64,000 bases of DNA from Muribaculaceae bacterium (GTDB lineage Bacteria; Bacteroidota; Bacteroidia; Bacteroidales; Muribaculaceae): NCBI GenBank assembly GCA_017396945.1, contig JAFQKI010000001.1, positions 94,395-158,394 on the forward strand, given 5' to 3'. Numbering within the stretch: position 1 is the first letter of the stretch; each line of letters starts with the position of its first letter. Of this stretch, positions 38,650 through 46,994 are shown in pieces. The notes under the pieces were generated by a model, which did not search any database, was not told the origin of the DNA, and saw only the letters and a list, made by a program, of their open reading frames with translations. The translations under genes were made by a program, and so were the position numbers.

Positions 38650-38861
38650 AACAAACTTAATTGACAATTAAGCGCAAAAGTAGTCTATTATCGCCAATCG
38701 GCAATAACTTTTTATTTTTCTTTGCTAAAAAAGTTATTATACAAGGATATTGGTTAAATTGTATTGAATTTTATAACACCAACTAAACCTTCAATCGACA
38801 CACAAGTCAAAAGAGTAAATCAACAGAACAAAAATCATTTAATAACCTAAAACTTGTATTT

Positions 38862-39371
38862 ATGAAAAAAGTCATTTTAAATCTTGCATTTGCATCATTG
38901 TCTTTATTTACTTTCTCGGCAATGGCACATCAACCCTCTTGCGGTCAATCTTGTGGTAATTCATGCGATAGCACCAAATGTGAAAATGTCGGCAACCACA
39001 ACCAATGTGGTCATCATAACAATGCATGCGCTCACCATCAACGTCCGGCAATCTCTTGTCCATTTGAAGGGATAGAACTCACCGACGCACAAAAAGAGCA
39101 ATTAAAAGCGATTATGCCAAAATGCGAAGAAAACGCACCTCAACCCCAAGCTATGCCGGCTGGATGTCCCGACTTTCTTGCAAAAATAAAAGAGATTTTG
39201 ACTCCGGAACAATATGTTCAATTCCTTGAAAACACAATTAAAAATCAACCTCGCCATCAAAGAGGTCCACGTCACCACCAACCACGCCGCGCACATCACG
39301 GACAATGCGGTCAACAACCTCAAAGTTGTGGGGAAATGCCTCAAGGCGGATGCCCATCAGGAAACAAATAA
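38862..39371 (+). CDS. Secreted Cys/His-rich protein with Spy/CpxP-like LTxxQ motifs
   Basis: 169 residues. Signal peptide MKKVILNLAFASLSLFTFSAMA. The mature N terminus has C-x3-C-x3-C-x4-C (SCGQSCGNSCDSTKC) and a His/Cys cluster (CGHHNNACAHHQ). A helical middle carries LTDAQKEQLKAI and LTPEQYVQF, reminiscent of the LTxxQ motifs of Spy/CpxP periplasmic chaperones. The C-terminal third is His/Gln/Arg-rich with three more cysteines. Metal binding (Cu, Zn) or envelope stress chaperoning is plausible inference. No CpxR or metal regulator is adjacent. A strong terminator follows. Confidence 0.75.
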   Translation: MKKVILNLAFASLSLFTFSAMAHQPSCGQSCGNSCDSTKCENVGNHNQCGHHNNACAHHQRPAISCPFEGIELTDAQKEQLKAIMPKCEENAPQPQAMPAGCPDFLAKIKEILTPEQYVQFLENTIKNQPRHQRGPRHHQPRRAHHGQCGQQPQSCGEMPQGGCPSGNK

Positions 39372-39396
39372 GTTCAACTAAATAAAATAACGCGAC

Positions 39397-39436
39397 AGCG
39401 GGAATGTCTCTGAGATAGAGACATTCCCGCTTTTAT
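39397..39436 (+). terminator. Terminator after the Cys/His-rich gene
   Basis: Perfect 15-bp stem AGCGGGAATGTCTCT with its complement (39397-39411 and 39417-39431), then TTTATTT. Confidence 0.93.
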
Positions 39437-39458
39437 TTCATCCACTCTCGCATACACA

Positions 39459-39495
39459 AAACTCCACCAAAAGAAAAGTTCTATTGGTGGAGTTT
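39459..39495 (-). terminator. Hairpin downstream of the PepSY-like gene
   Basis: AACTCCACCAA (39460-39470) pairs with TTGGTGGAGTT (39484-39494). On the minus strand a short T-rich run follows, so it may terminate the PepSY-like transcript. Confidence 0.6.
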
Positions 39496-39517
39496 AATGC
39501 TAATCCAAATTTTACTT

Positions 39518-40012
39518 TTAATCGTGGTAACGAGAGAGAAGATTGCCATCGGCATCAAAATGCAGTTCATTTTCTTGATGACGATTAGTCAACTCCACTT
39601 CATATCCGCGACGGTTTTCACGTTTAATGCTCTCTACATCATCTATGAGATTATTATCTTTCAAATACTTGTAAGCATCTTTAGGAAGAAAATCCTTTAC
39701 CAACTTTGCCGGAAGCGGATTATGGCTCTCACCATCTGCCTCATAACAATTATAACGCGAATCAAATTTGAGATCCACACCATTGGCGAGTTCAATCTCA
39801 TAGTTGCGAGAACGAGGACCTTGTTCTACCTCCACAATACGTTCATTCCCAAAGTATTTTTCCACATAATTTACAATCTCCGTTGGAATTGCCTGGCTCT
39901 GGTGAGGGCGGCGAGGGGGATTGTGACTTTGGGCAATAGCAGTAACAGCTACACCGATCATCAACAGCACTCCGACAAAGAGCGCGGATACTTTAAAACT
40001 TGTCGTCTTCAT
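39518..40012 (-). CDS. PepSY-like (putative beta-lactamase-inhibitor-like fold) secreted protein
   Basis: 164 residues. Signal peptide about 1-28. Two tandem PepSY-like units follow: NYEIELANGVDLKFDSRYNCYE and YEVELTNRHQENELHFDADGN, each preceded by a short amphipathic helix (AIPTEIVNYVEKYF; LPKDAYKYLKDN). This matches the small Bacteroidetes secreted PepSY-like family of unknown function. Short His/Pro-rich linker after the signal. Monocistronic as far as visible. Confidence 0.82.
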   Translation of the reverse strand: MKTTSFKVSALFVGVLLMIGVAVTAIAQSHNPPRRPHQSQAIPTEIVNYVEKYFGNERIVEVEQGPRSRNYEIELANGVDLKFDSRYNCYEADGESHNPLPAKLVKDFLPKDAYKYLKDNNLIDDVESIKRENRRGYEVELTNRHQENELHFDADGNLLSRYHD

Positions 40013-40124
40013 AAATAGTCAGGTTTTTAATGGTTATTACTTAATTGGTTATATTATTTTCAACAACTTGACACTACCCGATGTTTTCTGTCATAGTCTC
40101 AATAACAACTACCAATAAAAACAG

Positions 40125-40155
40125 AAGCAGTCTCATCATAATGATGAGACTGCTT
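40125..40155 (-). terminator. Terminator of the rpmB-rpmG-DUF4295 operon
   Basis: Fourteen-bp stem, AAGCAGTCTCATCA with complement, loop TAA; on the minus strand a T-rich tract follows. It may also act on the + strand. Confidence 0.88.
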
Positions 40156-40187
40156 ATATTATAAAAAGTTTAATCGGTATCGTAAAA

Positions 40188-40337
40188 TTATTTCAACGCT
40201 TCTTTAACGGCTTCGTTAGGAACCATTTCTTCTTTGAAGCAATAAGCACCGGTCTTAGGTGATTTCACCATTTTGATGACCTTGCTATAGGTACGACCTT
40301 CACCTTTTTGAAGTGATGCTACGGTTTTCTTTGCCAT
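40188..40337 (-). CDS. DUF4295 small ribosome-associated protein
   Basis: 49 residues; begins MAKKTVASLQKGEGRTYSK and ends EALK. This is a tiny Bacteroidetes-specific protein almost always encoded beside rpmG and rpmB; it has been described as a ribosomal subunit of this phylum (from memory). Highly basic N-terminal half. It starts 9 bases after the rpmG stop. Read directly from the sequence, as it is below usual ORF size limits. Confidence 0.9.
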   Translation of the reverse strand: MAKKTVASLQKGEGRTYSKVIKMVKSPKTGAYCFKEEMVPNEAVKEALK

Positions 40338-40346
40338 ATCTCAGTA

Positions 40347-40535
40347 TTATTTAATTTCTTTGTGAACTGTTACTTTCTTAAGGATTGGGTTGTATTTTTT
40401 AAGTTCCAATCTGTCGGTGGTATTTTTTCTGTTTTTTGTAGTGATATAACGAGAAGTGCCGGGCATACCACTTGCCTTATGTTCGGTACATTCAAGGATG
40501 ACTTGTACGCGATTACCTTTAGCTTTCTTTGCCAT
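40347..40535 (-). CDS. rpmG: 50S ribosomal protein L33
   Basis: 62 residues, basic. Family segments [21 protein letters not shown] and [17 protein letters not shown]. Only one cysteine is present, so this is the zinc-independent form (no CxxC pairs). It lies 4 bases after rpmB. Confidence 0.97.
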   Translation of the reverse strand: MAKKAKGNRVQVILECTEHKASGMPGTSRYITTKNRKNTTDRLELKKYNPILKKVTVHKEIK

Positions 40536-40539
40536 CTTC

Positions 40540-40797
40540 TTAGTATTCTAAATATTTGATTTCTGTTAAATAACCCTTTGCTGCAGCAGCTTTGATTGCA
40601 GCGTCAAGACCGAGCTTGTTGATTGTACGAAGTCCGGCAGCCGATAATGTGAGGCTGATCCACATTTGCTCTTCTACCCAATAAAATTTTTTGGTGAAGA
40701 GGTTTACATTAAATTTACGCTTAGTGCGTCTTTTTGAGTGCGATACGTTGTTACCAACCATCGCTTTCTTGCCTGTGATTTGACAAATTTTTGACAT
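40540..40797 (-). CDS. rpmB: 50S ribosomal protein L28
   Basis: 85 residues. Typical L28 start ([19 protein letters not shown]) and core ([26 protein letters not shown]). One cysteine only, so zinc-free. First gene of the three-gene ribosomal operon; a -7-like element lies about 130 bases upstream. Confidence 0.97.
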   Translation of the reverse strand: MSKICQITGKKAMVGNNVSHSKRRTKRKFNVNLFTKKFYWVEEQMWISLTLSAAGLRTINKLGLDAAIKAAAAKGYLTEIKYLEY

Positions 40798-41179
40798 GGC
40801 TGTTTTTTATTTATCTTGTTATTTTTAAATTAACATTTGGTTTCTGTGGCACGCCATCTCAGTTCTCATATCATCGCTAAGTGCATCATTCAAAGCGACT
40901 TTACAGGATGAGCCACAAAACAGAGTGCAAAGTAACAAAATTTTCCTCACATACACAAATTTTTCAACCCTTTATCCGCCTTTTATAGATTATTTCACAT
41001 ATTCACTTTTTTATTTATATCTAAAACAACCTTGCATACATCAATCAATCGTTAAAAATCTTCAGATATACACATTCTATTTCTTGTTAATTTTCCATAA
41101 TGCGACAAACATCCGTCATATAAATTATTTAACTTTGCATCTCTTAAAATTTAACATACATCAACCCTAACAAAAACTT
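40798..41179. other. Divergent intergenic region between rpmB and the amylase gene
   Basis: 382 bases. Minus-strand TTACTTTG (40928-40935) is a plausible rpmB operon -7 element, giving a leader of about 125 bases that may hold ribosomal autoregulation; no fold was recognised. Plus-strand TAACTTTG at 41130-41137 precedes the amylase by 42 bases. The remainder is AT-rich. Confidence 0.5.
41130..41137 (+). promoter_or_regulatory. -7 element of the alpha-amylase gene
   Basis: TAACTTTG 42 bases before the ATG. No clear -33 element. Confidence 0.6.
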
Positions 41180-43354
41180 ATGATTAATCGACTTTCTTGC
41201 CTATTTACTATTGCTTCACTATGCCTTGCATTAAATGTATCAGCGACAAACAGCTATGGCCTTCCAGAAAATTGCCAAGACGGAACAATACTACATTGTT
41301 TTGATTGGTCTTTTAACCAAATTAAAGATGAGTTGCCAAACATAGCGGCAGCGGGGTTCACATCGGTACAAACATCCCCAAGTCAAGGCAACGCAGGCGA
41401 TAATGCCACATGGTATTTTGCTTACCAACCTTATGATTTCACTTTTGCGGCAGGTGGACTCGGCACAAAACAAGATTTAATAAATCTCTGCACCGAAGCC
41501 GACAAATATGGAATTAAAATCATCGTCGATGTAGTTTCAAACCACCTCAACGGGTCAATGGACTATGTAAATCCCAAATGGCGCGACAACCAATACTGGC
41601 ACACTCACGGCAGCAACATCGATTACAACAATCGCTGGCAAGTCACCCATGGCGATATAGGCATGAGAGACCTCAACTCAGAACATGCGACAGTATATAA
41701 CGCAGTGCGTGCCTATGTCGATGAGTTGAAATCCTACGGTGTAGATGGCATCCGTTGGGACGCCGCTAAACATATCGGTCTCCCCTCTGAGCAATGCGAA
41801 TTTTGGAGAGCTGTAACTCAAAATTCCGACATGTGGCACTATGGCGAAATCCTTATTGGCCCAACCGATGGCGGCGGACACGATAACCTCATGAAAGAAT
41901 ACACCGACTATATATCGGTTACCGACAATGTATATGGTAGAGATATACGCAACTCCATAAAATCGGGCAACGCCTATAGCGGCTATGGCAACTGGACAAC
42001 CCGCGGCATAGCAAGCGACAAAATCGTATATTGGGCGGAGAGCCACGACACCTACGCCAATGACGGCGGTTATGGCGACGATTCGCGCGGAGCAAGTGTA
42101 AATCAGATAAATCGCACCTACGCACTCTTAGCCTCTCGCAGTGGTGCAACAGCATTATATCTCTCTCGTCCCACTTCAACAAGTTCCAATTCTATCCGTC
42201 TCGGACAAAAAGGTGGCGTTGACTTTAAGAACAAAGAAGTGGCTGCCGTAAATCATTTCCACAATGCGATGTTAGGACAAAAGGATTATTACGTGTGTGA
42301 AAATGGCGTAATGGCAGTGTGCCGCGAAAAAGGTGTAGTTGTTGTAAAAGCATCAGGCAGCGGTGCTGTGTCTATCACAAATGGCGGTAGCACAGTCGCA
42401 CCCGGCACATATAAGGATGAAATCACCGGAAACATTTGGACTGTTACCGCCACTAAAATCACCGGCACAATCGGTTCTACCGGCATTGCAGTGATTTACA
42501 ATCCCGATGGCTCAATACCCGACAACCCATCAGGAAACACCCCCGGCAACAACGACGATTCTGAATTGACCGCATATTTTGACAATGCAAACAGCAATTG
42601 GAGCAATGTATATGCCTATGCTTGGGACAACAACGGCAGTGGCGAAATCCTTGGTACATGGCCCGGCTCTCAAATCAGCTTTGATAGCGCATCAGGATAT
42701 TACAAAGTAACTGCCGGCACTCAAGCTACAGCACCAATGATCATCTTCAATAATGGAACCGGAACGCAAACAGCCGACCTCTCGTGGATAAACAATGGCA
42801 TATATACCTCATCGGGCTACATCGGTTTATTTGGAAGCGACAACAACGAAGATAAGACCGAAAACAAGTGGACATGCTACTATAACGGCACTAATTGGGG
42901 CAACTCAACAGTATATGCCTACGCTTGGGACGCAGGAAACGGCGACAAAATCTACCTTGGCACTTGGCCCGGCACTGCAATGACAAAAAATGCAGATAAC
43001 ATGTGGGAAATCTCATTTACAACAACCGACAATCTCATCACGCCAATGGTTATCTTCAACAATGGTCAAGGTGGTGGCTCAAACCAAACCGCCGACCTTG
43101 AATTAAAGAATTATGGTGTCTATAATTTCAACGGTTGGGAATACACCGGCATTGAGAATGTGTCAGATGCTCAAGAATTGAAAATCTATGTATCAAACGG
43201 AGTCTTGATTATCGAATCCCCTATCGACACACAAGCAACAATTACTCGTGCCGATGGCGTTTCTAAAATAATATCTGTTAATGCCGGCATTAACTATATC
43301 GACAACCTCACTCGTGGTTTCTACATTGTAAATCACACCAAAGTTATCCTATAA
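41180..43354 (+). CDS. Secreted GH13 alpha-amylase with two starch-binding modules and sorting-like tail
   Basis: 724 residues. Signal peptide about 1-22. Catalytic (beta/alpha)8 barrel to about residue 345: DVVSNH at 117-122, nucleophile D194 (GIRWDAAKH), acid/base E223 (YGEIL), and D290 (ESHD). A small C domain follows to about 435, then a Pro/Asn/Gly linker. Two tandem repeats (about 455-545 and 560-655) share VYAYAWD, GTWPG and PMIIFNNG/PMVIFNNG and match CBM26-like starch-binding modules. The last about 65 residues (ELKIYVSNGVLIIES, INYIDNLTRGFYIVNHTKVIL-like) resemble a type A type IX sorting domain. It should hydrolyse starch at the cell surface or outside. No sus genes adjoin it. Confidence 0.93.
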   Translation: MINRLSCLFTIASLCLALNVSATNSYGLPENCQDGTILHCFDWSFNQIKDELPNIAAAGFTSVQTSPSQGNAGDNATWYFAYQPYDFTFAAGGLGTKQDLINLCTEADKYGIKIIVDVVSNHLNGSMDYVNPKWRDNQYWHTHGSNIDYNNRWQVTHGDIGMRDLNSEHATVYNAVRAYVDELKSYGVDGIRWDAAKHIGLPSEQCEFWRAVTQNSDMWHYGEILIGPTDGGGHDNLMKEYTDYISVTDNVYGRDIRNSIKSGNAYSGYGNWTTRGIASDKIVYWAESHDTYANDGGYGDDSRGASVNQINRTYALLASRSGATALYLSRPTSTSSNSIRLGQKGGVDFKNKEVAAVNHFHNAMLGQKDYYVCENGVMAVCREKGVVVVKASGSGAVSITNGGSTVAPGTYKDEITGNIWTVTATKITGTIGSTGIAVIYNPDGSIPDNPSGNTPGNNDDSELTAYFDNANSNWSNVYAYAWDNNGSGEILGTWPGSQISFDSASGYYKVTAGTQATAPMIIFNNGTGTQTADLSWINNGIYTSSGYIGLFGSDNNEDKTENKWTCYYNGTNWGNSTVYAYAWDAGNGDKIYLGTWPGTAMTKNADNMWEISFTTTDNLITPMVIFNNGQGGGSNQTADLELKNYGVYNFNGWEYTGIENVSDAQELKIYVSNGVLIIESPIDTQATITRADGVSKIISVNAGINYIDNLTRGFYIVNHTKVIL

Positions 43355-43370
43355 CCAAAAAAAATACCAC

Positions 43371-43417
43371 AATACGCAAGAGGATATGCGATTGGGCATA
43401 TCCTCTTGCGTATTTCA
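43371..43417. terminator. Bidirectional terminator between amylase and tatC
   Basis: Nineteen-bp perfect stem (43371-43389 with 43396-43414), six-base loop, A-run to the left and T-rich to the right. It insulates the + amylase from the - CXXX/tat operon. Confidence 0.95.
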
Positions 43418-43441
43418 TAAACTTGAACACAACTAATTATT

Positions 43442-44272
43442 TCACATCTCTGCAACAGTTGACTCTGAAGTCATACGTTTCACCACCGATATACTCAGCT
43501 CATACAGCATATAAACCGGGACGGTAACAATGAGTAATGTAAATATATCTGTCGATGGCGTAATTATCGCCGCAATTATCGTAATAATCACAAGTGCATG
43601 ACGTCGATACTGCTTCAATAGTAACGCATCTATCAATCCCATTTTTGCAAGAATAGTAGCAATAACCGGCAATTGAAACACAATCCCCATCATCAACGAC
43701 AACGTTGTAAATGTGGATATATAGGACGTAAGAGTGATAGTATTGTTGATTGTGGGATCGACTTGGTATGTAGCCAGAAATTGGAATGAGATTGGAAATA
43801 TAATGTAATAACTCATCAATAACCCAAGTATAAACAAACCATATACCACCCCGGCGACAACGATTGAGTACCGTTTTTCCTGCTCATAAAGAGCCGGAGA
43901 AATAAATCTAAACAATTCAAACAATATATACGGAGAAGATAACAAAAAAGCCAAATAACACGACGTTGAAATATGTGTCATAAATTGCGCTGATAATTCT
44001 GTACTTATAAGAGGCACATTATATGCATCAAACCGAAAATCATACCCTATCGAGTCCAACATGTTTTCCACAACTCTAAACGTCACAAAATCGCTCGTGT
44101 GAGGAGCAAGCAATATACCAAACGTCGTCTCTTTAAAACAAAAGATCACTATACCGAGAGAAATAACAACACCAACTATACGAAAAAGCATCTTGCGCAA
44201 AACCTCAAGATGCCCTCCCATTGTCATCATTGCCGATTGTGGCAACTGATTATCATTATACGTTTTCTTCAT
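43442..44272 (-). CDS. tatC: Twin-arginine translocase subunit TatC
   Basis: 276 residues from ATG 44272. Six transmembrane helices are visible, starting with the conserved [14 protein letters not shown] segment (family H-L-x-E-L-R) and including [24 protein letters not shown] and the terminal [20 protein letters not shown]. TatC recognises twin-arginine signals. The ORF can be extended to 44347, but that part overlaps tatA by 92 bases and is not conserved; the chosen start overlaps tatA by 17 bases, suggesting translational coupling. Last gene of the CXXX peptide operon. Confidence 0.94.
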   Translation of the reverse strand: MKKTYNDNQLPQSAMMTMGGHLEVLRKMLFRIVGVVISLGIVIFCFKETTFGILLAPHTSDFVTFRVVENMLDSIGYDFRFDAYNVPLISTELSAQFMTHISTSCYLAFLLSSPYILFELFRFISPALYEQEKRYSIVVAGVVYGLFILGLLMSYYIIFPISFQFLATYQVDPTINNTITLTSYISTFTTLSLMMGIVFQLPVIATILAKMGLIDALLLKQYRRHALVIITIIAAIITPSTDIFTLLIVTVPVYMLYELSISVVKRMTSESTVAEM

Positions 44273-44492
44273 TTGGCGTTTTATCATTTTGAGCCATTGC
44301 TTGTTGCGCTTGTCGTTGTCGTTCAATCTCTTCAGGAGAAGGCTCATTCATGCCTTGTTTAAAGCTTCTCACTCCTTGCCCCAACCCTTTCATCAGTTCG
44401 GGTATCTTTTTACCTCCAAAAAGCAACAATACAAGTACGCATACTACAATTATCTCAGTAGCACCTATCGCACATAAAATTCCATTCATCAT
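44256..44492 (-). CDS. tatA: Twin-arginine translocase subunit TatA/TatE
   Basis: 78 residues. A single N-terminal transmembrane helix ([15 protein letters not shown]), the hinge FGGKKIPEL, an amphipathic helix ([15 protein letters not shown]) and an acidic/Gln-rich tail are the TatA pattern. Two adjacent ATG codons (44492, 44489) are possible starts. It lies 8 bases after the accessory protein gene and overlaps tatC. No separate TatB is seen, so a TatAC-type minimal system is implied. Confidence 0.92.
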   Translation of the reverse strand: MMNGILCAIGATEIIVVCVLVLLLFGGKKIPELMKGLGQGVRSFKQGMNEPSPEEIERQRQAQQAMAQNDKTPNEENV

Positions 44493-44500
44493 TCCGACAT

Positions 44501-44773
44501 TTATTGAGTTACCAAATATATTTCACATGTGCCAAAATTTATCTCCCAGTGACCACTTTCGGCACCTTCCCACGCATATTTTTGAGCCATAGAGTCCCAC
44601 CATTGTTGAAACTTAGTACCGGTTTCACCAAGATCCTTCACAAGTTTTTCATATAACTCACTATTGTCAGCGGTGAGAATTTTAGCCAACTCATTTAATC
44701 CATTTCGTCGTTCAAAGAGGCTTTGTATTTCCTTCTTTTCAGCCTCAGTCACTTTTCCTACTATCTTTTTCAT
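44501..44773 (-). CDS. CXXX-repeat peptide modification system accessory protein
   Basis: 90 residues, helical and charged ([22 protein letters not shown]) with a C-terminal [21 protein letters not shown] segment holding the single cysteine. Size and position match the small protein that accompanies CXXX-repeat peptide maturases in Bacteroidales (a TIGRFAM-described set, from memory). Its ATG overlaps the stop of the preceding SPASM-only gene in an ATGA. Possible roles are binding the leader peptide or the maturase; neither is shown. Confidence 0.75.
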   Translation of the reverse strand: MKKIVGKVTEAEKKEIQSLFERRNGLNELAKILTADNSELYEKLVKDLGETGTKFQQWWDSMAQKYAWEGAESGHWEINFGTCEIYLVTQ

Positions 44774-45738
44774 AATTTTTCTTTTTTCTCAAATGGGTCT
44801 AAATAATCTATTTCGGGAATTTTTTTATTAGGGAGAAATTGTCCATTGGTGCGAATGTCGGCAAGCAATTCACGTGACGCATTACGCTCAATGTGTGCTA
44901 CGACACACTGCTCATGACTCGGCGTATTCACCTCATAAGTCATCTTACGGTTAAGCCATACACAACGCTTGCATTGATAAGCATCGCATTTGCGACACAA
45001 CGGAGCATGGTCAAGATGATAAAGTTGTGGATTTTTTATTTCCAAACCATTTTCCAAATCGCCAACAGAATATTTTGTTGCACCTAATCCAAAATTCTCA
45101 TCATCGCCGGCGAGATAGAATGCCGGACACACATAGAACCTACCATCGGGAGCAAGAGTTACCGACTCCCAACCGGCATTGCAATTATTCATCTTGTCAA
45201 GCATCATGCGATCGGTCAACAAGTTGAATTGCACCGCGTGACCGGCAATATAACATTGCTTGATTTTAACAGCAAGTTCACCAAGGATGGATTTGTAAGT
45301 AGCAATATCAACATCTGTAAAAGTTTCAACATCGGTAATAACCATATTCAGTCGCGATACTTCATCAAATAGCGGAAGTAACTCTTTATAGTTGGCAAAC
45401 AAAGCAGTTTTATCGGTACGCAAAACATATATGACTGATTTATCAACCTTTATGCTTGTAATATCTTTCCATTTGTCAACCACTACGATGTTGGCTTCGT
45501 TGAATTGTGACAATGGTTTGATTTTAATATGGTCAATAGTGTTTATCTCCTCTTCATATTCTTCGGGTAATTGATAGTCGGGATAAACCATTTGCACCAT
45601 TAGGTTTTCTTTCATCGCATAAAGAATACCAGCCTTTAGATCTTCAAGAGAGATGAGTTTATGCTCAACTTTGTGATTATTATAATGGCAATAAGACACC
45701 GATGTGTCATCAAGTTGTATTATCAAGTATTGTAACAT
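44770..45738 (-). CDS. CXXX-repeat peptide maturase (SPASM domain without radical SAM motif)
   Basis: 322 residues. The N-terminal two-thirds have no CxxxCxxC motif, so no S-adenosylmethionine-binding cluster is expected. The C-terminal third is SPASM-like: CNAGWESVTLAPDGRFYVC, then CRKCDAYQCKRCVW and a late C in HEQC, able to hold auxiliary iron-sulfur clusters. Proteins like this occur paired with a true radical SAM enzyme in CXXX peptide systems. It may hand over the peptide or electrons to the upstream enzyme. It starts 5 bases after the radical SAM gene and overlaps the next gene by 4 bases. Confidence 0.82.
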   Translation of the reverse strand: MLQYLIIQLDDTSVSYCHYNNHKVEHKLISLEDLKAGILYAMKENLMVQMVYPDYQLPEEYEEEINTIDHIKIKPLSQFNEANIVVVDKWKDITSIKVDKSVIYVLRTDKTALFANYKELLPLFDEVSRLNMVITDVETFTDVDIATYKSILGELAVKIKQCYIAGHAVQFNLLTDRMMLDKMNNCNAGWESVTLAPDGRFYVCPAFYLAGDDENFGLGATKYSVGDLENGLEIKNPQLYHLDHAPLCRKCDAYQCKRCVWLNRKMTYEVNTPSHEQCVVAHIERNASRELLADIRTNGQFLPNKKIPEIDYLDPFEKKEKL

Positions 45739-45743
45739 AGCGA

Positions 45744-46916
45744 TTAACAGATTTCGGTTTTGACATTCTTTTTATTGCGTTCAAACTCTTCACGACGTCC
45801 CTCCAATTCCAACTTGCGGAATAGTTTGTTCCAATAATAGTTGTTGGCTCTCACTCGCGCTTTGTGCATTTTACATATCGCGGTGGAACGTTGATAGATA
45901 GTGGGTGTATCGGTAGCATCATAGTTTTCGCCTTGACACCATGCACAACCGCTTGCCACCTCACAATCAATACATTCTTGAGTTGATTGAGTGCAACGAT
46001 CAAGTGTGAGAAACGGGCGGAGTTTGTTTTTGTCAATACCGTCATGTATATTACCGATAATCCAAGCCTTTTTATCTCGCAATGAATATTGGGCAAATCG
46101 AGTGCATGGATAGAAGTTTCCGGCGGCATCAATTGATAGCATGCGACCGGCACCACACCAATTGTTATTCCTTTTTATTGGGTCTAATGGCTTCCCAATT
46201 GTTTCATCAAAAAATGAGCAAGAGGTATTTTTGTATAAATTATTATCAATGATTGTATCGGCAAGTTGCATCAGTTGTTCTTCAAATAATATATCATCAT
46301 TAATTTTAAACACATTCTCAAATACACAATTAATATGTATTGTTTGTATGCCTAATTCATAAATATGCAATACACTTTCAGCGATATAAGGAATATCCTC
46401 AGAACTAATTGTTACTTTAGTAGTCGCATTTGGAAACTGAGCCAACCATAAAGGTATGTTTTTTACAACATCATCATAAGAACCTTTATTTGATTGTTTA
46501 TACACCCTATTTATATTGTGTTTTTGTTTGGTTCCATCAATTGTTATTGTGACATGAATATGTGACTTATTTTTTTCTATGAAATTTTGTACTTTGTCGG
46601 TTTGGTAATTTAAACCATTTGTAGTAAAGGCTAATTTATAATTATTAAACCAACGATGTTCTCTTTTATACAATTCAAGTTTGATATAATCACAAATTCT
46701 GTCGATTAGGTCAATTTCAAGAAACGGTTCGCCTCCTATAAATTCCCAAATGACAGAATCCTCCTGAAAATCCTGTTCATTATCAAGGATATAATCAATA
46801 GCGGTCTTGGCTACATCCCAAGTCATGCGCTCTTTCTCATTTTTACCAACGAGATAACAATATTTACATGCAAGTTGACAATCCTTTGTTACAATAAAGG
46901 TAATTGATTTATTCAT
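45744..46916 (-). CDS. Radical SAM/SPASM peptide maturase, CXXX-repeat target family
   Basis: 390 residues. The radical SAM cluster motif is C13-x3-C17-x2-C20 (KDCQLACKYCY), with the SAM-binding GGEPFLEIDL segment later. The C-terminal SPASM region (from about 265) has CGAGRMLSIDAAGNFYPC, CTQSTQECIDCEVASGCAWC and a final C in AICKMH, as in sactipeptide and ranthipeptide synthases. It likely installs thioether or carbon-carbon links on the Cys-rich precursor encoded upstream; the actual chemistry is inference. Between precursor and this gene is an attenuator-like hairpin. Confidence 0.92.
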   Translation of the reverse strand: MNKSITFIVTKDCQLACKYCYLVGKNEKERMTWDVAKTAIDYILDNEQDFQEDSVIWEFIGGEPFLEIDLIDRICDYIKLELYKREHRWFNNYKLAFTTNGLNYQTDKVQNFIEKNKSHIHVTITIDGTKQKHNINRVYKQSNKGSYDDVVKNIPLWLAQFPNATTKVTISSEDIPYIAESVLHIYELGIQTIHINCVFENVFKINDDILFEEQLMQLADTIIDNNLYKNTSCSFFDETIGKPLDPIKRNNNWCGAGRMLSIDAAGNFYPCTRFAQYSLRDKKAWIIGNIHDGIDKNKLRPFLTLDRCTQSTQECIDCEVASGCAWCQGENYDATDTPTIYQRSTAICKMHKARVRANNYYWNKLFRKLELEGRREEFERNKKNVKTEIC

Positions 46917-46937
46917 AATTAATGACTAGACATACCA

Positions 46938-46979
46938 TAAAAATAAAAGAGGAGTGCCGCAGTTGAACTGCACCCCTCT
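46938..46979 (-). terminator. Attenuator-like hairpin between precursor and maturation genes
   Basis: On the minus strand AGAGG-GGTGC pairs with GCAC-TCCTCT (with one G-T wobble), followed by a T-rich tract (A-rich at 46938-46947 on +). It sits 16 bases after the precursor stop and before the radical SAM start. Partial termination would give more precursor than enzyme mRNA. Confidence 0.75.
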
Positions 46980-46994
46980 ATTTGTACTAACTGA

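Noticed and set aside
39497-40018. 173-residue + strand ORF opposite the PepSY-like gene
   Set aside because: It is the antisense shadow of a gene with a signal peptide and recognisable fold; no promoter or family on the + strand.
44893-46362. + strand ORFs within the CXXX maturase genes
   Set aside because: Shadow frames; the minus-strand proteins have clear motifs and tight operon spacing.
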